Positions 36,657-46,465 are shown, counted from the stretch's first letter. The stretch: DNA of 64,000 nt from JBKQHQ01 sp052148715 (GCA_052148715.1 JBKQHQ010000240.1:58727-122726); one strand, 5' to 3'. Notes: generated from the letters alone by a model not told the origin. Numbers and translations are program-made.

Positions 36657-38207
36657 TCAGCTCGATTCCGCCTTCAGGGCCGGTTGACCGACGACCTCCG
36701 GCTTCGATTTCCCGCCGTTGGAGCGCCGCAGCCGGAAGTAGATCTGGCCGGCGATGAGCGCCACGCACAAGGTGATGAACACCGCGCTGATCGGTCGCTC
36801 GACGAAGACACCGAGATCGCCGCGCGAGATCAGCATGGCGCGGCGGAAATTCTCCTCGAAGCGCGGTCCAAGCACGAAGCCGAGCAGGATGGGCGCCGGA
36901 TGGAACCCCAGCCGCAGCAGGACGTAGCCGAGAATGCCTATCACCAGGGTTTCGCCGACCTGGAACATGTCGTTGTTGGCGGCGTAGACGCCGATGCAGA
37001 CGAAAAACAGCGCGCTCGGGTAGAGATAGCGGTAGGGAATGGTCAGCAGCTTCACCCAGACGCCGATCAATGGGACGTTGAGCAGCACCAGCAGGATATT
37101 GCCGATCCAGAAACTGGCGACCAATCCCCAAAATATATCCGGATGCTCCTTGATGAGTTGCGGCCCCGGCACGATGCCCTGGATCATCAGGGCGCCGAGC
37201 AGCAGCGCCATCACCGCGTCGCCTGGAATTCCAAGGCTCATGGTGGGAATGAAATCGCCCTGAACCGAGGAGTGGGTTGAAGCCTCCGGACATGCCACGC
37301 CTTCGATCATGCCGGTGCCGAATCGCTCCGGGGTTCTTGACACTTTCTTTTCCGTGGCATAGGCGACAAACGAGGCGATCGTCGGCCCGGTGCCAGGAAT
37401 GAGCGCGCAAAGGCTGCCAACCAGCGTGCCGCGAATCATGGCCGGGAACGCTTGTTTCAGGTCGGCCGCGGTGGGCCGCATATCCCGCATACGAACTTTA
37501 GAATATTTGGTGTTGATGGCGGCCGATTGATTGATGCTGTTCATGAATTCGGCGATGCCGAACAGGCCGAGCGCCAAGGCAATGAGCTCGATGCCGTCGT
37601 CGAGCTGGGTTAATCCGAAGGTGAAGCGTTCGGCGCCAGTCTCGAGATCGGAACCGACGATGCCGAGCATCAGGCCCAGCACCGTCATCGCCACGCCTTT
37701 GAGCGGCGATCCGCGCGCCAGCGTCGAGCCGGCGAGCAGCCCCAACAGCATCAGGGAACAGATTTCGGCCGGACCGAATTGCAACGCCACCCGTACCAGC
37801 ACCGGTGAGAGAAACACCATCTCGGTGATGCCCCACGAGGCGCCGACGAAGGACGCGAGCACGGTGACGCCGAGCGCCACCCCTCCGCGGCCCTGCTGAG
37901 TCATCGGAAAGCCGTCGAGGCAAGTGACGGCGTGCGGTGGGTGGCACGGGAGATTGAGCAGGATCGAGCAGATCGCGCCGCCATACTGGGCGCCGTACAT
38001 GACCCCCGCCAGCATCAAGACGGCGCCGACGGGCTTCATGCCGAACGTCAGCGGCAGCAGGATCGAAATGGTCGCGAGCGGCCCCATGCCGGGGAGCACG
38101 CCGACCATGTTGCCGACCAGCACGCCGACGAAGCACCACATCAGATTTTGCGGTTGGAGCGCGACGCCGAATCCGTACCAGAGATCCGTGAGGGCGGTTT
38201 CGATCAC
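36657..38207 (-). CDS. tctA: Tripartite tricarboxylate transporter TctA-like permease
   Basis: A 516-residue membrane protein with about twelve segments. TctA signatures are VGVLPGMGPLATISILLPLT, AQYGGAICSILLNLPCHPP and SLCALIPGTGPTIASFVAYA. GTG is the start: it follows GGAGGGG and overlaps the TctB stop (GTGA). No TctC binding protein is encoded in the window, so the substrate is unknown. Confidence 0.92.
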   Translation of the reverse strand: MIETALTDLWYGFGVALQPQNLMWCFVGVLVGNMVGVLPGMGPLATISILLPLTFGMKPVGAVLMLAGVMYGAQYGGAICSILLNLPCHPPHAVTCLDGFPMTQQGRGGVALGVTVLASFVGASWGITEMVFLSPVLVRVALQFGPAEICSLMLLGLLAGSTLARGSPLKGVAMTVLGLMLGIVGSDLETGAERFTFGLTQLDDGIELIALALGLFGIAEFMNSINQSAAINTKYSKVRMRDMRPTAADLKQAFPAMIRGTLVGSLCALIPGTGPTIASFVAYATEKKVSRTPERFGTGMIEGVACPEASTHSSVQGDFIPTMSLGIPGDAVMALLLGALMIQGIVPGPQLIKEHPDIFWGLVASFWIGNILLVLLNVPLIGVWVKLLTIPYRYLYPSALFFVCIGVYAANNDMFQVGETLVIGILGYVLLRLGFHPAPILLGFVLGPRFEENFRRAMLISRGDLGVFVERPISAVFITLCVALIAGQIYFRLRRSNGGKSKPEVVGQPALKAESS

Positions 38208-38713
38208 AGTCCCCTCCACTCCAGGATCGGCATCGGAACGTGCAGCACATACGAGAACAGGCCGACGCCGAACGCCGTGACGACGACGGCGAGCCCAAGC
38301 GCTCCCTTCAATGTGGAGGTGCGGTCGCCGAGCGCGGACACGAACACGCAAGCGAAAGTGGCCGGGATCAGCCCGCCGTAACGTCCGCAAATGATGAACA
38401 AGAGTGGGCCGGCGAGGATGCAGGCCCAGCCCCACCATTGCGGATGTTCCGGGAGGATGCGTTCGTCCTCGCCGTCCGCTGCCGGAATTGCGGCGGCGGC
38501 AATGAAAATTCCCAAAATAATGAGGATGACCCCCAGAGCGGTCGGCAGGAAACCCGGCCCCATATGCATCAACGTTCCGGGCCGGTAGGTCGGACCCTTC
38601 AGAGCCATCACCAGGCCGAACAGGACCATCAATCCGCCAGCATAAAAATCGCGCTTGCGCGTAAGCTTATGACCGATCTCGATGATGCGGCTATGGCTGC
38701 CGATAAGGCGCAA
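38204..38713 (-). CDS. tctB: Tripartite tricarboxylate transporter TctB-like small permease
   Basis: A 169-residue four-helix membrane protein (DFYAGGLMVLFGLVMALKG, then YRPGTLMHMGPGFLPTALG, typical of TctB). The start is TTG with an excellent GGAGGAAAACC before it. It is the first gene of the tctBA pair. Confidence 0.85.
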   Translation of the reverse strand: MRLIGSHSRIIEIGHKLTRKRDFYAGGLMVLFGLVMALKGPTYRPGTLMHMGPGFLPTALGVILIILGIFIAAAAIPAADGEDERILPEHPQWWGWACILAGPLLFIICGRYGGLIPATFACVFVSALGDRTSTLKGALGLAVVVTAFGVGLFSYVLHVPMPILEWRGL

Positions 38714-39007
38714 GGTTTTCCTCCCCCTTCGGATTGGGCCAACAGAAAGCTGCGCCCCGCACGGTTCGATACTCTATAGCGTAGGCTGACGGAAGGAAAC
38801 TGCAGCCCGGCCTGGGATGTTCCGGGAACGCGACGACTCGCTGGGGGCGTGGCGGCCGCCATTCGGCACGGCCCACCGCGTCCCCACGCCTGCGTTATCA
38901 ACCATTGAAACCACGGCACCGGTACCCACGCAAGACGCTCCGGCCGTATTCGAGGCGTGGTGCACGGGCGCGACGCGGGCCGTCCTCGCGGCAAACCCAC
39001 CTCTACG
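38714..39007. other. Intergenic stretch between tctB and the dioxygenase gene
   Basis: No gene is supported. It holds the tctB promoter and the 3' end of the dioxygenase transcript; I see no terminator hairpin. Confidence 0.35.
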
Positions 39008-42000
39008 TCATTGTCGCCAGTTTTTCGACACCGTCCGCACGATCACGGGGCTGGGGTCACGATCCCCTTCCTGGTGTTCCAACATCAGATCGTACTGGGC
39101 CGAGCCCTGGTAGAAGCGCAGCAGCATGTCGCGGCTGATCGCAGGCACGAGCTTTCTGTCTTCTTCGACCACGCGGTCGGCGAAGAGCAAGAGCAACTGG
39201 CCGGTGCGCCTTTTTCCGGCCAATCGGCCAATCAACCGGGAGATCGGCGTGCCCCTTCCTTCCCGAGCATCGCGCAGGCGGTTGCCCTCTCCCATGCGTT
39301 CGAAGTCGTAGGCTGTGAGACAGTCGCGACCGGGAGCATAGAGGCGGAACATGCGATCGAACTCGTCCATGTCCAGCTCTCCGGCTGCGAGACCTTTACG
39401 GTTATCCGCCGGCGCATACACGCGCGTGGAGGAATAGCTCTCGGCTTGAGCGATGTTCGGCAGGCAGATGTCGAACATCCCAAGACCCGCCTCGCGCTTC
39501 TGCTGCTCGCTCAATCCATGCTGAGTCTTGGGGCCGAAGCTAACCAGCGACAAGACCGTGGTACCAAACGCCGTCCACGCAGGCAGCCCGCTCTCGATCA
39601 GCGCGCCCATGCAGCTTGAGAAGGTAGCAACAGGCTTCTCATTATTGCCTTTGAGGAACCAGTAGCGCTTCTGCAGCGCCGTTGCACCGGGCAAGCCGGC
39701 AACCTCCGATACGGCTTGTCCTTCGCGCATGCGGTTGCGCAGGGCGATTTTCAGCACGGCTGCATCCGCGGCAAAGGCGTTCGACCACGTGAACGATGGG
39801 ATGCCGCTCAGCGCGACGACCACAAGGACCAACGCCAGCAGCGGATGCGCGGAATGCACCGCCCAGCCGAACGCCCCTGCCCCGGCAATAACAACCAGCG
39901 CCCAGAGCTTGCCGAAGGTGGCGGCGCGGTTGATCCACTGTTCGGCCCGCGTCAGCGTTCCGAACATGAATCCCCGCTTGTCGGTGTAGCACTTGTTCCA
40001 AACCTGCTGCATGAAGCGGGTGGCAAGCATACGCTTCACCGCCAGCGCGGTTGGCACACCAGCGAGCGCAAGCAGCGCGATCACCGCAGTCCACGGGGCG
40101 ACGGCGTCGTACCATAGAGCCGCGCCCAGACCGAGCACCGCGAGACCAAAGGTCCTCACGTCGCTCTTAAACGCGTTCCCGGTGTCCGCTTGCGTCGCTT
40201 CGAGCAGGCGCCGGGGGAATGTCTCGGTCTCGGGCCAGGGCGCAAACCCGCGCAAGACGCCTTCCGCCAAGGGCCGAAGCGCCGGAAGATGGCGCGTCAG
40301 CACGCCGAGAATGCCGCCGCTGTGCTCCACCCAGTTCATGCCCTCGGCATACCCCGCATAGGTGAAGCCGTCGGTGAGGTGGCGGTTGCTCTTGACGCGG
40401 CGCGGCGCATTGAGAACGAACTGGTAGAACTGGGTAAAGCTAAGGGCGAAACCAGCCGGCTTGGGTTCGCAGAGAATGCCGATGCCCGCGTCGACTTTGC
40501 TGATGTCGCCTTCGTACTTGATCTCCACTTCGCGGGCGAGTTCGGCGTCGCCCCCGGTCAATTCCATGAAGGACGTGACTTCGGGCTCGCCGACGGAGAG
40601 GCGAAACTCGTTGTAGCTGCCGGTTCCGTCCGTGCGCTCGCGGAAGATATCTCTCTCGGCAAGATCGGTGAGCGTACCGTCGAGCTGATTCTGGAACTGC
40701 GTCAGCGCGCGCGGGAAGTTGTGGAGCTTGAGCGCTCCGGCGGACTTCTTTACGAACGACCAGGCAAGCGCCTCATAGCCGAACCGCGCGACGACCGGGC
40801 GCGTATTGTGATGGACGAAGTCGAGGAGTTGAATACGGTCCAGCAATCGGTCTGAGGCTGGGTCGTAGATCTCTTGCTCGCTCAAGTTCATCTCGTGCAA
40901 ACGGTACACCATGCGGAAGTGCTTCGGCACCTGGAACGGTCCGTCATGATGCTCCCACTTCGAGCCGGGCATGCCCCCGACGAACTCGTTGCGCCGGAGC
41001 GGCTCACAGAGTCGACTGAGAGTGGGGTGGCGGTCGAACAGGCGCATCAGGTACAGCTTGCGCCGTTGTCCAAGCATGCCGTACCAATCGGCGTGCATAC
41101 CGATTTGCAAGGCCGGGTGTTGCAGCAAGTCTTCCGTCCACTGAATCGTGTGGATGCGAGCGACCAGCGCAACATTGGTCTTGCGCGCCATCTGGAACAA
41201 CTTTTCGTCGTCCCAATCCGGATAGAGGCAACGGAAATAATCAGCAACATCATTGTGCTCCCTGACGAAGAGCCAGTGCAACAAGCTCAGCCCGGGGCTG
41301 TAGTTGTTCGAGAAACCGGTCTTGTCGATGCCGGGATTGTCCGGGTCTTCCGGCAGGTGCCCTTGGGAATCAAGCCGCATCTTGCCGCTCTCGAACAGGC
41401 GCAGCACCCGAAGCTCCTCCTCGCTGCTGCCGTAAATCTGTCCCTGCATCCAGGCCTGCTCCCGCTCGTTGCGCGGGGTGGGGCGGCCGTTGCCGGTGAC
41501 GCGCGTCGTGTCCTTTGAGGTGCGATCTACAATCGCCTCGTTGCCGGGCCAATTGTCTTGTGGACTACGGGCGAGGTGATGCGGGCAGACTCCGATGGGA
41601 TCGTGCTTGGTGTTGCCGACGAAGTTATGGGATTGGAACTGAATCCACCAACCAGCCAGGTTGTTCAGGATCAAGGCAGGAATAACGATCTCCTTGCCGG
41701 TTTCGGGGTTGATGCGGCGCCACCTCAGCTTGCCCGCTTCGCGCGCGCTCGGCGTCATGTTCTCGATGTCGACCGGCACTTTACGCGGCGGAATGTTCGA
41801 GCCGAAACGGGTATCTTTCGCACCCATTTGCGGATTTTCCCGGTCGGAGACCCAGCTGCCGTCGGCCGTGTAGTCGTGGCGCACGGGTTCGGGCTCGGCG
41901 CCGAAACGCTTCGTGTCGTTAGCCGCGTAATCGTACGGGTCGGTCAACGCGTTGGAACGGTTGAACCGGATCTTCGAGATGAGGTAAAGCACCCCGAGAT

Positions 42001-42199
42001 AAACCGGCCACTGGTCCCACGAGACCTTGCGGTTCGGGTCGCGAGCAAGAGCGCGATTGAAGAATTCCATAATTCTGTAAAATGAGTTCCACCAAACGTA
42101 CTTGACCGGTCCGATCCCCTCGCGTGAGGATTTCGGCCGCCACAGTCCGCCGTCTTGCAGCTCAGCATGTACCTCGACGTTCTTGAATGAGTCATTCAT
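39008..42199 (-). CDS. Heme-dependent fatty-acid dioxygenase (alpha-DOX/PGHS type) fused to a caleosin-like domain
   Basis: A 1063-residue protein. Residues 80-640 are an animal-type heme peroxidase fold of the alpha-dioxygenase/cyclooxygenase branch: distal His region WWIQFQSHNF (H191), LFVREHND (311-317) and VYRLH (431-435). In that motif Tyr432 fits the catalytic radical and His435 the proximal heme ligand. Two hydrophobic hairpins follow (682-722, 764-805). Residues 838-1035 align with plant/fungal caleosins (peroxygenases): LQKRYWFL, FGPKTQHG, NIAQAESYSSTRVYA, FDRMFRLYA and FYQGSAQYD. The EF-hand Asp ligands and both caleosin heme histidines are replaced, so that part may be inactive or structural. 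It probably oxygenates unsaturated fatty acids at the membrane. GAGGAAAGG precedes the ATG. Confidence 0.8.
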   Translation of the reverse strand: MNDSFKNVEVHAELQDGGLWRPKSSREGIGPVKYVWWNSFYRIMEFFNRALARDPNRKVSWDQWPVYLGVLYLISKIRFNRSNALTDPYDYAANDTKRFGAEPEPVRHDYTADGSWVSDRENPQMGAKDTRFGSNIPPRKVPVDIENMTPSAREAGKLRWRRINPETGKEIVIPALILNNLAGWWIQFQSHNFVGNTKHDPIGVCPHHLARSPQDNWPGNEAIVDRTSKDTTRVTGNGRPTPRNEREQAWMQGQIYGSSEEELRVLRLFESGKMRLDSQGHLPEDPDNPGIDKTGFSNNYSPGLSLLHWLFVREHNDVADYFRCLYPDWDDEKLFQMARKTNVALVARIHTIQWTEDLLQHPALQIGMHADWYGMLGQRRKLYLMRLFDRHPTLSRLCEPLRRNEFVGGMPGSKWEHHDGPFQVPKHFRMVYRLHEMNLSEQEIYDPASDRLLDRIQLLDFVHHNTRPVVARFGYEALAWSFVKKSAGALKLHNFPRALTQFQNQLDGTLTDLAERDIFRERTDGTGSYNEFRLSVGEPEVTSFMELTGGDAELAREVEIKYEGDISKVDAGIGILCEPKPAGFALSFTQFYQFVLNAPRRVKSNRHLTDGFTYAGYAEGMNWVEHSGGILGVLTRHLPALRPLAEGVLRGFAPWPETETFPRRLLEATQADTGNAFKSDVRTFGLAVLGLGAALWYDAVAPWTAVIALLALAGVPTALAVKRMLATRFMQQVWNKCYTDKRGFMFGTLTRAEQWINRAATFGKLWALVVIAGAGAFGWAVHSAHPLLALVLVVVALSGIPSFTWSNAFAADAAVLKIALRNRMREGQAVSEVAGLPGATALQKRYWFLKGNNEKPVATFSSCMGALIESGLPAWTAFGTTVLSLVSFGPKTQHGLSEQQKREAGLGMFDICLPNIAQAESYSSTRVYAPADNRKGLAAGELDMDEFDRMFRLYAPGRDCLTAYDFERMGEGNRLRDAREGRGTPISRLIGRLAGKRRTGQLLLLFADRVVEEDRKLVPAISRDMLLRFYQGSAQYDLMLEHQEGDRDPSPVIVRTVSKNWRQ

Positions 42200-42799
42200 G
42201 ATCGTGCCTTTCCTCGCCGAAAACCTTGCGCGCGGGCGGAGCCGACGAACGGCCGGATGGAGCGAGATGAGCGGGCATCAGATACCGCAGCAATGGGCAA
42301 GCACGACCTCACGCACCACATGAAGGCAGTTCGACGGGTTAGATGACCGAGCCATGGCGATCGTCGCCTGCTCCTACAATATAGATCAACGAGATCATAA
42401 TCAGGTTACCACCCGAATGCCAATAACATTGAAATGCCACGTGAATTCGGTGCCTCTTGGGCGGCATTGTCCCAACATTGGCGCCGAGGCCCGGTCTTGT
42501 CACGTCAAGGGGTTCGTCGGTATATTTAGACGTCGATTTCGAATATCAAATAATTTTCAACATGCTAGCCGGGATTACATAGCCGGAGCGGCTTGGTCTG
42601 TGAGCGCGGAACGCCGGGTCGGGAGATCTGAAACAGGTGATAATTGGAATTTTCGTCCAGCACGGCGAAGATGGCCGGGGATCATCATCAGAGCCAAAAA
42701 TCAAGACTGACGCTTGGAGACCAAACGTCAGGGTCCCCCAGCCTGCGATTTTGCCAAAATATCTAGATTATCGGATTCTGCTAAGCGAGCTAACCCACC
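42200..42799. other. 600-base AT-richer gap without a gene
   Basis: The stretch 42340-42790 is visibly richer in A/T than its neighbours, with patches such as ATATCAAATAATTTTC. Short frames look non-coding. It separates the fusion dioxygenase from the gentisate genes and may carry the promoter of the former or be decayed DNA. Confidence 0.4.
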
Positions 42800-43843
42800 T
42801 CAGTCGAGAACCTCGTAGAAGCCGCACTTGCGCTGCAGCGGCGCGTCGTCGATTTGGAACAGAAATGCCGCTGACTTGGTGCTTCGGTTCGCAAGCAGTG
42901 TCTTGGCGTAGGTGGGAACAGCCACGGTGTCGCTCTCGCTGAAGCTCAATGCCACGCCGTCGATTTCAGCTTCGCCGTCGCCTTCAACGACGTGCAAGAC
43001 GGCGGAGGAAGACCGGCGCGGCGCCGCAATCGTCTCGCCCGGCCTCAGCATGATCGCCGAGAATCCCAGCACGGGCATGCATTCCCGACCGGTCTCGGGA
43101 TTGACGTAGGCGAGTTGCACCATCTCGCCGGTGGGCGTGACGCCGGCGAGCGCGGTCAACGCCTCGCGCACCTCCTGCCACGGATAGCGCAGCAGGGGAT
43201 ATCGGGCGCGGCGCGCGTCGAGCGAGCGATAGGGCACCAGGCCGGAGCGGCGGTAGCGCGATTGGGAGGAATCCGGCTCGTTGCCGACGGCTTGCTTCTC
43301 CCCCTCTATGGCGTACGAGGCCTCGAGCGCCTGGACGATCGGCAGGTCGAGCGCATCGAGCCACACCACCGGTTCCGTGCCCTCGTGGCCATGCTCGTGC
43401 CATAGGCCCGACGGCGTAAGGATGAGATCTCCCTTCTCCATCGGGCATTTTTCGCCCTGAACGACGGTATAGCCCCCGCGCCCCTCGATCACCATGCGCA
43501 CGGCGCTCGGGGTATGACGATGATTGGGCGCTGTCTCGCGCGGAAGGATGAGCTGCAGGCCGATGAAGATCGACGGCGTAGCCTTCATGTTCGCGAGCCC
43601 CAGCCCCGGATTGGCCAGCACCAGAACGCGCCGCTCGGCCTTTTCGATCGGCGCCAGCTCGCCGGCCTCGAGCAGATCCGGCCTGACCTCGCGGTAGCGC
43701 CAGATCACGGGCCGGGTCCGCCGTTCAGGCCTGTCGTGCGGGAGCGCGCTGCGCATCGCGGGCCAGAGCGGTACGAGATTTTTCTCCGCCAGCCCCTGTC
43801 GATAGGCAGCCGGCAGGTCGTCGATGGTGGCAAGCGCGCTCAT
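42800..43843 (-). CDS. Gentisate 1,2-dioxygenase
   Basis: A 347-residue double-cupin protein. The first cupin has PNHRHTPSAVRMVIEG, whose two His bind iron, and GLWHEHGHEG with the third. The second cupin (about 265-340) lacks the His ligands, as is usual. It opens gentisate to maleylpyruvate. The start MSALATIDD follows GAGG by 8 bases; an ATG six codons earlier is possible. It comes 43 bases after the hydroxylase gene that would make gentisate. No maleylpyruvate isomerase or fumarylpyruvate hydrolase is near. Confidence 0.9.
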   Translation of the reverse strand: MSALATIDDLPAAYRQGLAEKNLVPLWPAMRSALPHDRPERRTRPVIWRYREVRPDLLEAGELAPIEKAERRVLVLANPGLGLANMKATPSIFIGLQLILPRETAPNHRHTPSAVRMVIEGRGGYTVVQGEKCPMEKGDLILTPSGLWHEHGHEGTEPVVWLDALDLPIVQALEASYAIEGEKQAVGNEPDSSQSRYRRSGLVPYRSLDARRARYPLLRYPWQEVREALTALAGVTPTGEMVQLAYVNPETGRECMPVLGFSAIMLRPGETIAAPRRSSSAVLHVVEGDGEAEIDGVALSFSESDTVAVPTYAKTLLANRSTKSAAFLFQIDDAPLQRKCGFYEVLD

Positions 43844-43886
43844 GGTCAAATCCTCGTTCATCGCTGTTTTTCGGTTCGAAGGCTTC

Positions 43887-45071
43887 TCAGGCGGCCAATC
43901 CGGTGCCGCCATAGAGCCATTGCAAGCCGTCATAAAACTCCTCGGGCGACTTGGCGCCGAGCACGGAATTGCGGATTTTCCGCTCCACGCCCTCGGCGTG
44001 ATAGACGCGGCCCAGCATTCGCGAGGACAGCACGACACGGTAGGCGCGCACGATGCGGTTCTCCTGGTAGGCGAGAAAGGCGCTGGCGAAGTCGCCTTCG
44101 CACTTCTCCACTTGATCGGCGAGGCAGACCGCGTCCTCCATCGCCATGCACGCGCCCTGGGCAAAGTATTGGTGCGTCGGATGCGCGGCATCGCCGAGCA
44201 GCGTCACGCGTCGATCCGTCCAATTTTCGATCGGCTCTCGGTCGCCGAGCACCCATCGCCGCCAGTCGGTCGGGATCTCGAGCAGCTTGCGCGCCTTGTG
44301 CACGACGTTGCCAAATCGCGTCAGAACTTCGTCCCGATTGCCCGGCTCATTCACGCCAACGCTGTCCACCTCGGTCTGAAATGTCGCGACGAGGTTGAAC
44401 GTCTTCCAGCCTTGCAGGGGGTAATGAACCATGTGGCACTTCGGCCCGGCCCACAGCGTGGCGGCGTTCCAGCGCAGATCCTCCGGCATTTTTTCGATCG
44501 GCAGAACCGCCCGATACGCGACATGGCCAGACAGGCGGAGCGCATCCCCGCCGGTCAATTGCTCGCGGATCTTCGATCGAATGCCATCGCATCCGACGAT
44601 GGCATCGGCCTCGAAAATTGTACCCGCCTCGGTGCGGGCTTTGCTGCCGGAAGCCGTATGTTCGTAACCGACGACGCGCTGCTTGTTGACGAGCGCGATC
44701 CCTGCGTGCGCGCGGCATGCGTCGAGCAGGACTCCGTGCAAATCGGAGCGGTGAATGACCGCGTAAGGGTTGCCGAATCGGTTACGGAACGGCTCGTCGA
44801 CCGGGATATGCGCGACCTCGGCGCCGGACATGCCGTCCATCATGATCAAACGGTCGATGTAGACCGCCTTGGCCCGACCGGCGTCGCCGACACCGAGGTA
44901 ATCCATCGCGTGAAAGGCGTTTGGACCGATTTGAATGCCGGCGCCAATCTCGCCGAACTGATCGGACTGCTCCAGCACCGTGACCCGGCAGCCCTTGTTG
45001 GCAAGACCGAGCGCCGCCGACAGGCCGCCGATGCCTCCCCCGGCAACGATCGCCGTACGTTCCGTCCTCAT
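43887..45071 (-). CDS. FAD-dependent 3-hydroxybenzoate 6-hydroxylase-like monooxygenase
   Basis: A 394-residue class A flavoprotein hydroxylase: GxGxxG in AIVAGGGIGGLSAALGLA, the DG motif GCDGIRSKIRE and the second FAD motif LLGDAAHPTHQYFAQGACMA. The family includes salicylate 1-hydroxylases, but the neighbouring gentisate dioxygenase makes 3-hydroxybenzoate 6-hydroxylation, giving gentisate, the better call. It starts 47 bases downstream of the Rieske gene's stop. Confidence 0.85.
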   Translation of the reverse strand: MRTERTAIVAGGGIGGLSAALGLANKGCRVTVLEQSDQFGEIGAGIQIGPNAFHAMDYLGVGDAGRAKAVYIDRLIMMDGMSGAEVAHIPVDEPFRNRFGNPYAVIHRSDLHGVLLDACRAHAGIALVNKQRVVGYEHTASGSKARTEAGTIFEADAIVGCDGIRSKIREQLTGGDALRLSGHVAYRAVLPIEKMPEDLRWNAATLWAGPKCHMVHYPLQGWKTFNLVATFQTEVDSVGVNEPGNRDEVLTRFGNVVHKARKLLEIPTDWRRWVLGDREPIENWTDRRVTLLGDAAHPTHQYFAQGACMAMEDAVCLADQVEKCEGDFASAFLAYQENRIVRAYRVVLSSRMLGRVYHAEGVERKIRNSVLGAKSPEEFYDGLQWLYGGTGLAA

Positions 45072-45117
45072 CTCATATCCTTTGCTCTTTCCGGCGTGGG
45101 AGGGGACTTCGCCATGA

Positions 45118-46404
45118 TCAGACGGTGGCCGGCGCCGTGCCTGCACGGACCATAAGCGCTTCCCGCGCGGCATCCTTGAAGGGTTGATCGGGCGGAAGAA
45201 TCACCGAGGCCGAGCGCACTCGCTGGTGGGCTGCGTCGACGCCCGGTGGCACGGTACCCTTTTCAACCAGCGCCCTCGCAGCCCGCATCAGGCGGTGGCG
45301 GGCCATGATGATTCCGTTGTCGGTCGAGACCAGGTTCTCCTTGGTCCGATCGATGATCGGTCCCATGCTCTCTTGCAGCGAGGCATCCTGGATCGCGATG
45401 CCTTCGATTCCGCTGTAGCTGTCGCCGCGCTTCTGCGCTTCGCGGTCCATCAGGTAGTCGTTGTCCTTGTTGGCGAGCGGCCGATAGGTCCCGGGCACGT
45501 ACTTGCAGTGGACTCCCTTGCCGTCCTGCATGGCCTTGCGTTCGGCATCGGTCAGCTTGCGCACCGGGTGATAGTCGTAGCTCCACGCCCAGCAGTTCTC
45601 GTCGTCGATCGGGATCCAGAAATGCCCGTGCACGGTGTGGCCGCCGCGTGGAGCAATCATGGTGAAGGAGGGAAGGACGAATTGAGTGATACGCCAATAG
45701 TAGTTGCCGCCTTCGGCGTTGCGGCGCGCGCCGATGTAGAGTCCGCCGTCGCTTTCGACCACCTCGAACACCGGCCGCGCGTCGCTCAGATTGTACTGAT
45801 TGCCCTTGGCGCCCTTGAACAGGGGATCGGAATTGATGTTACCGCGGTGAAGAAAGGACACGTGGCTCGAGTCGATTCCGCCTTCCATGGCCTGCAACCA
45901 ATTACATTCCTGCAGACGCTTCGACACGAACCTCTGGTCGCCGGGAACCAGCGCGAATTCCCATTCGGGCAATGCCGGTTGGCGCTCGGGTGGCCCCATA
46001 TAGGTCCACAAAATTCCGCCGCGTTCGACCAACGGATAGGATTTTAGCTTGATTTTTTTGGCGAAGCCGCTCGCCTCGGGCTCGGAAGGCACCTCGACGC
46101 ACTGACCGGTAACATCGAACTTCCAGCCATGGTATGGGCAACGCAGCCCGCATTCCTCATTACGGCCGAACCATAGCGACGCGCCGCGGTGCGGACAGAA
46201 TTCGTCGATCAGGCCGTAACGTCCCAAGCTGTCGCGAAAGGCAACGAGGCGCTCCGACAGAACCTTGACCCGCACCGGCGCGCAATCGTTCTCCGGAAGC
46301 TCCTCGGCGAGCAAAACGGGCGTCCAGTAGCTACGGAACAGGCGGCCCAACGGTGTTCCCGGGCCGGTCTGAGTGACGAGTTCGTTCTGTTCCTTCCGCA
46401 GCAT
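45118..46404 (-). CDS. Rieske aromatic oxygenase, phthalate-dioxygenase-like
   Basis: A 428-residue oxygenase component. Rieske ligands C70-x-H72 and C89-x2-H92 (CPHRG, CPYHGWKFD); the iron site is GGIDSSHVSFLH (about 185-196). Size and motif spacing match the phthalate 4,5-dioxygenase/O-demethylase group. As first gene of the gentisate cluster it should produce a 3-hydroxybenzoate-type compound, for example by demethylation or hydroxylation; this is inference. No reductase gene is nearby. GGAGGG lies 6 bases before the ATG. Confidence 0.88.
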   Translation of the reverse strand: MLRKEQNELVTQTGPGTPLGRLFRSYWTPVLLAEELPENDCAPVRVKVLSERLVAFRDSLGRYGLIDEFCPHRGASLWFGRNEECGLRCPYHGWKFDVTGQCVEVPSEPEASGFAKKIKLKSYPLVERGGILWTYMGPPERQPALPEWEFALVPGDQRFVSKRLQECNWLQAMEGGIDSSHVSFLHRGNINSDPLFKGAKGNQYNLSDARPVFEVVESDGGLYIGARRNAEGGNYYWRITQFVLPSFTMIAPRGGHTVHGHFWIPIDDENCWAWSYDYHPVRKLTDAERKAMQDGKGVHCKYVPGTYRPLANKDNDYLMDREAQKRGDSYSGIEGIAIQDASLQESMGPIIDRTKENLVSTDNGIIMARHRLMRAARALVEKGTVPPGVDAAHQRVRSASVILPPDQPFKDAAREALMVRAGTAPATV

Positions 46405-46465
46405 TCGGTCCCTCCGGACAATAGTTGCGCCCGTAACCAATCGCGCCGGAAGCCGGGGTCGGTCT

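Noticed and set aside
42354..42710. 118-residue frame in the AT-rich gap
   Set aside because: Codon use and composition differ from all neighbours; many rare residues in a row and no ribosome site.
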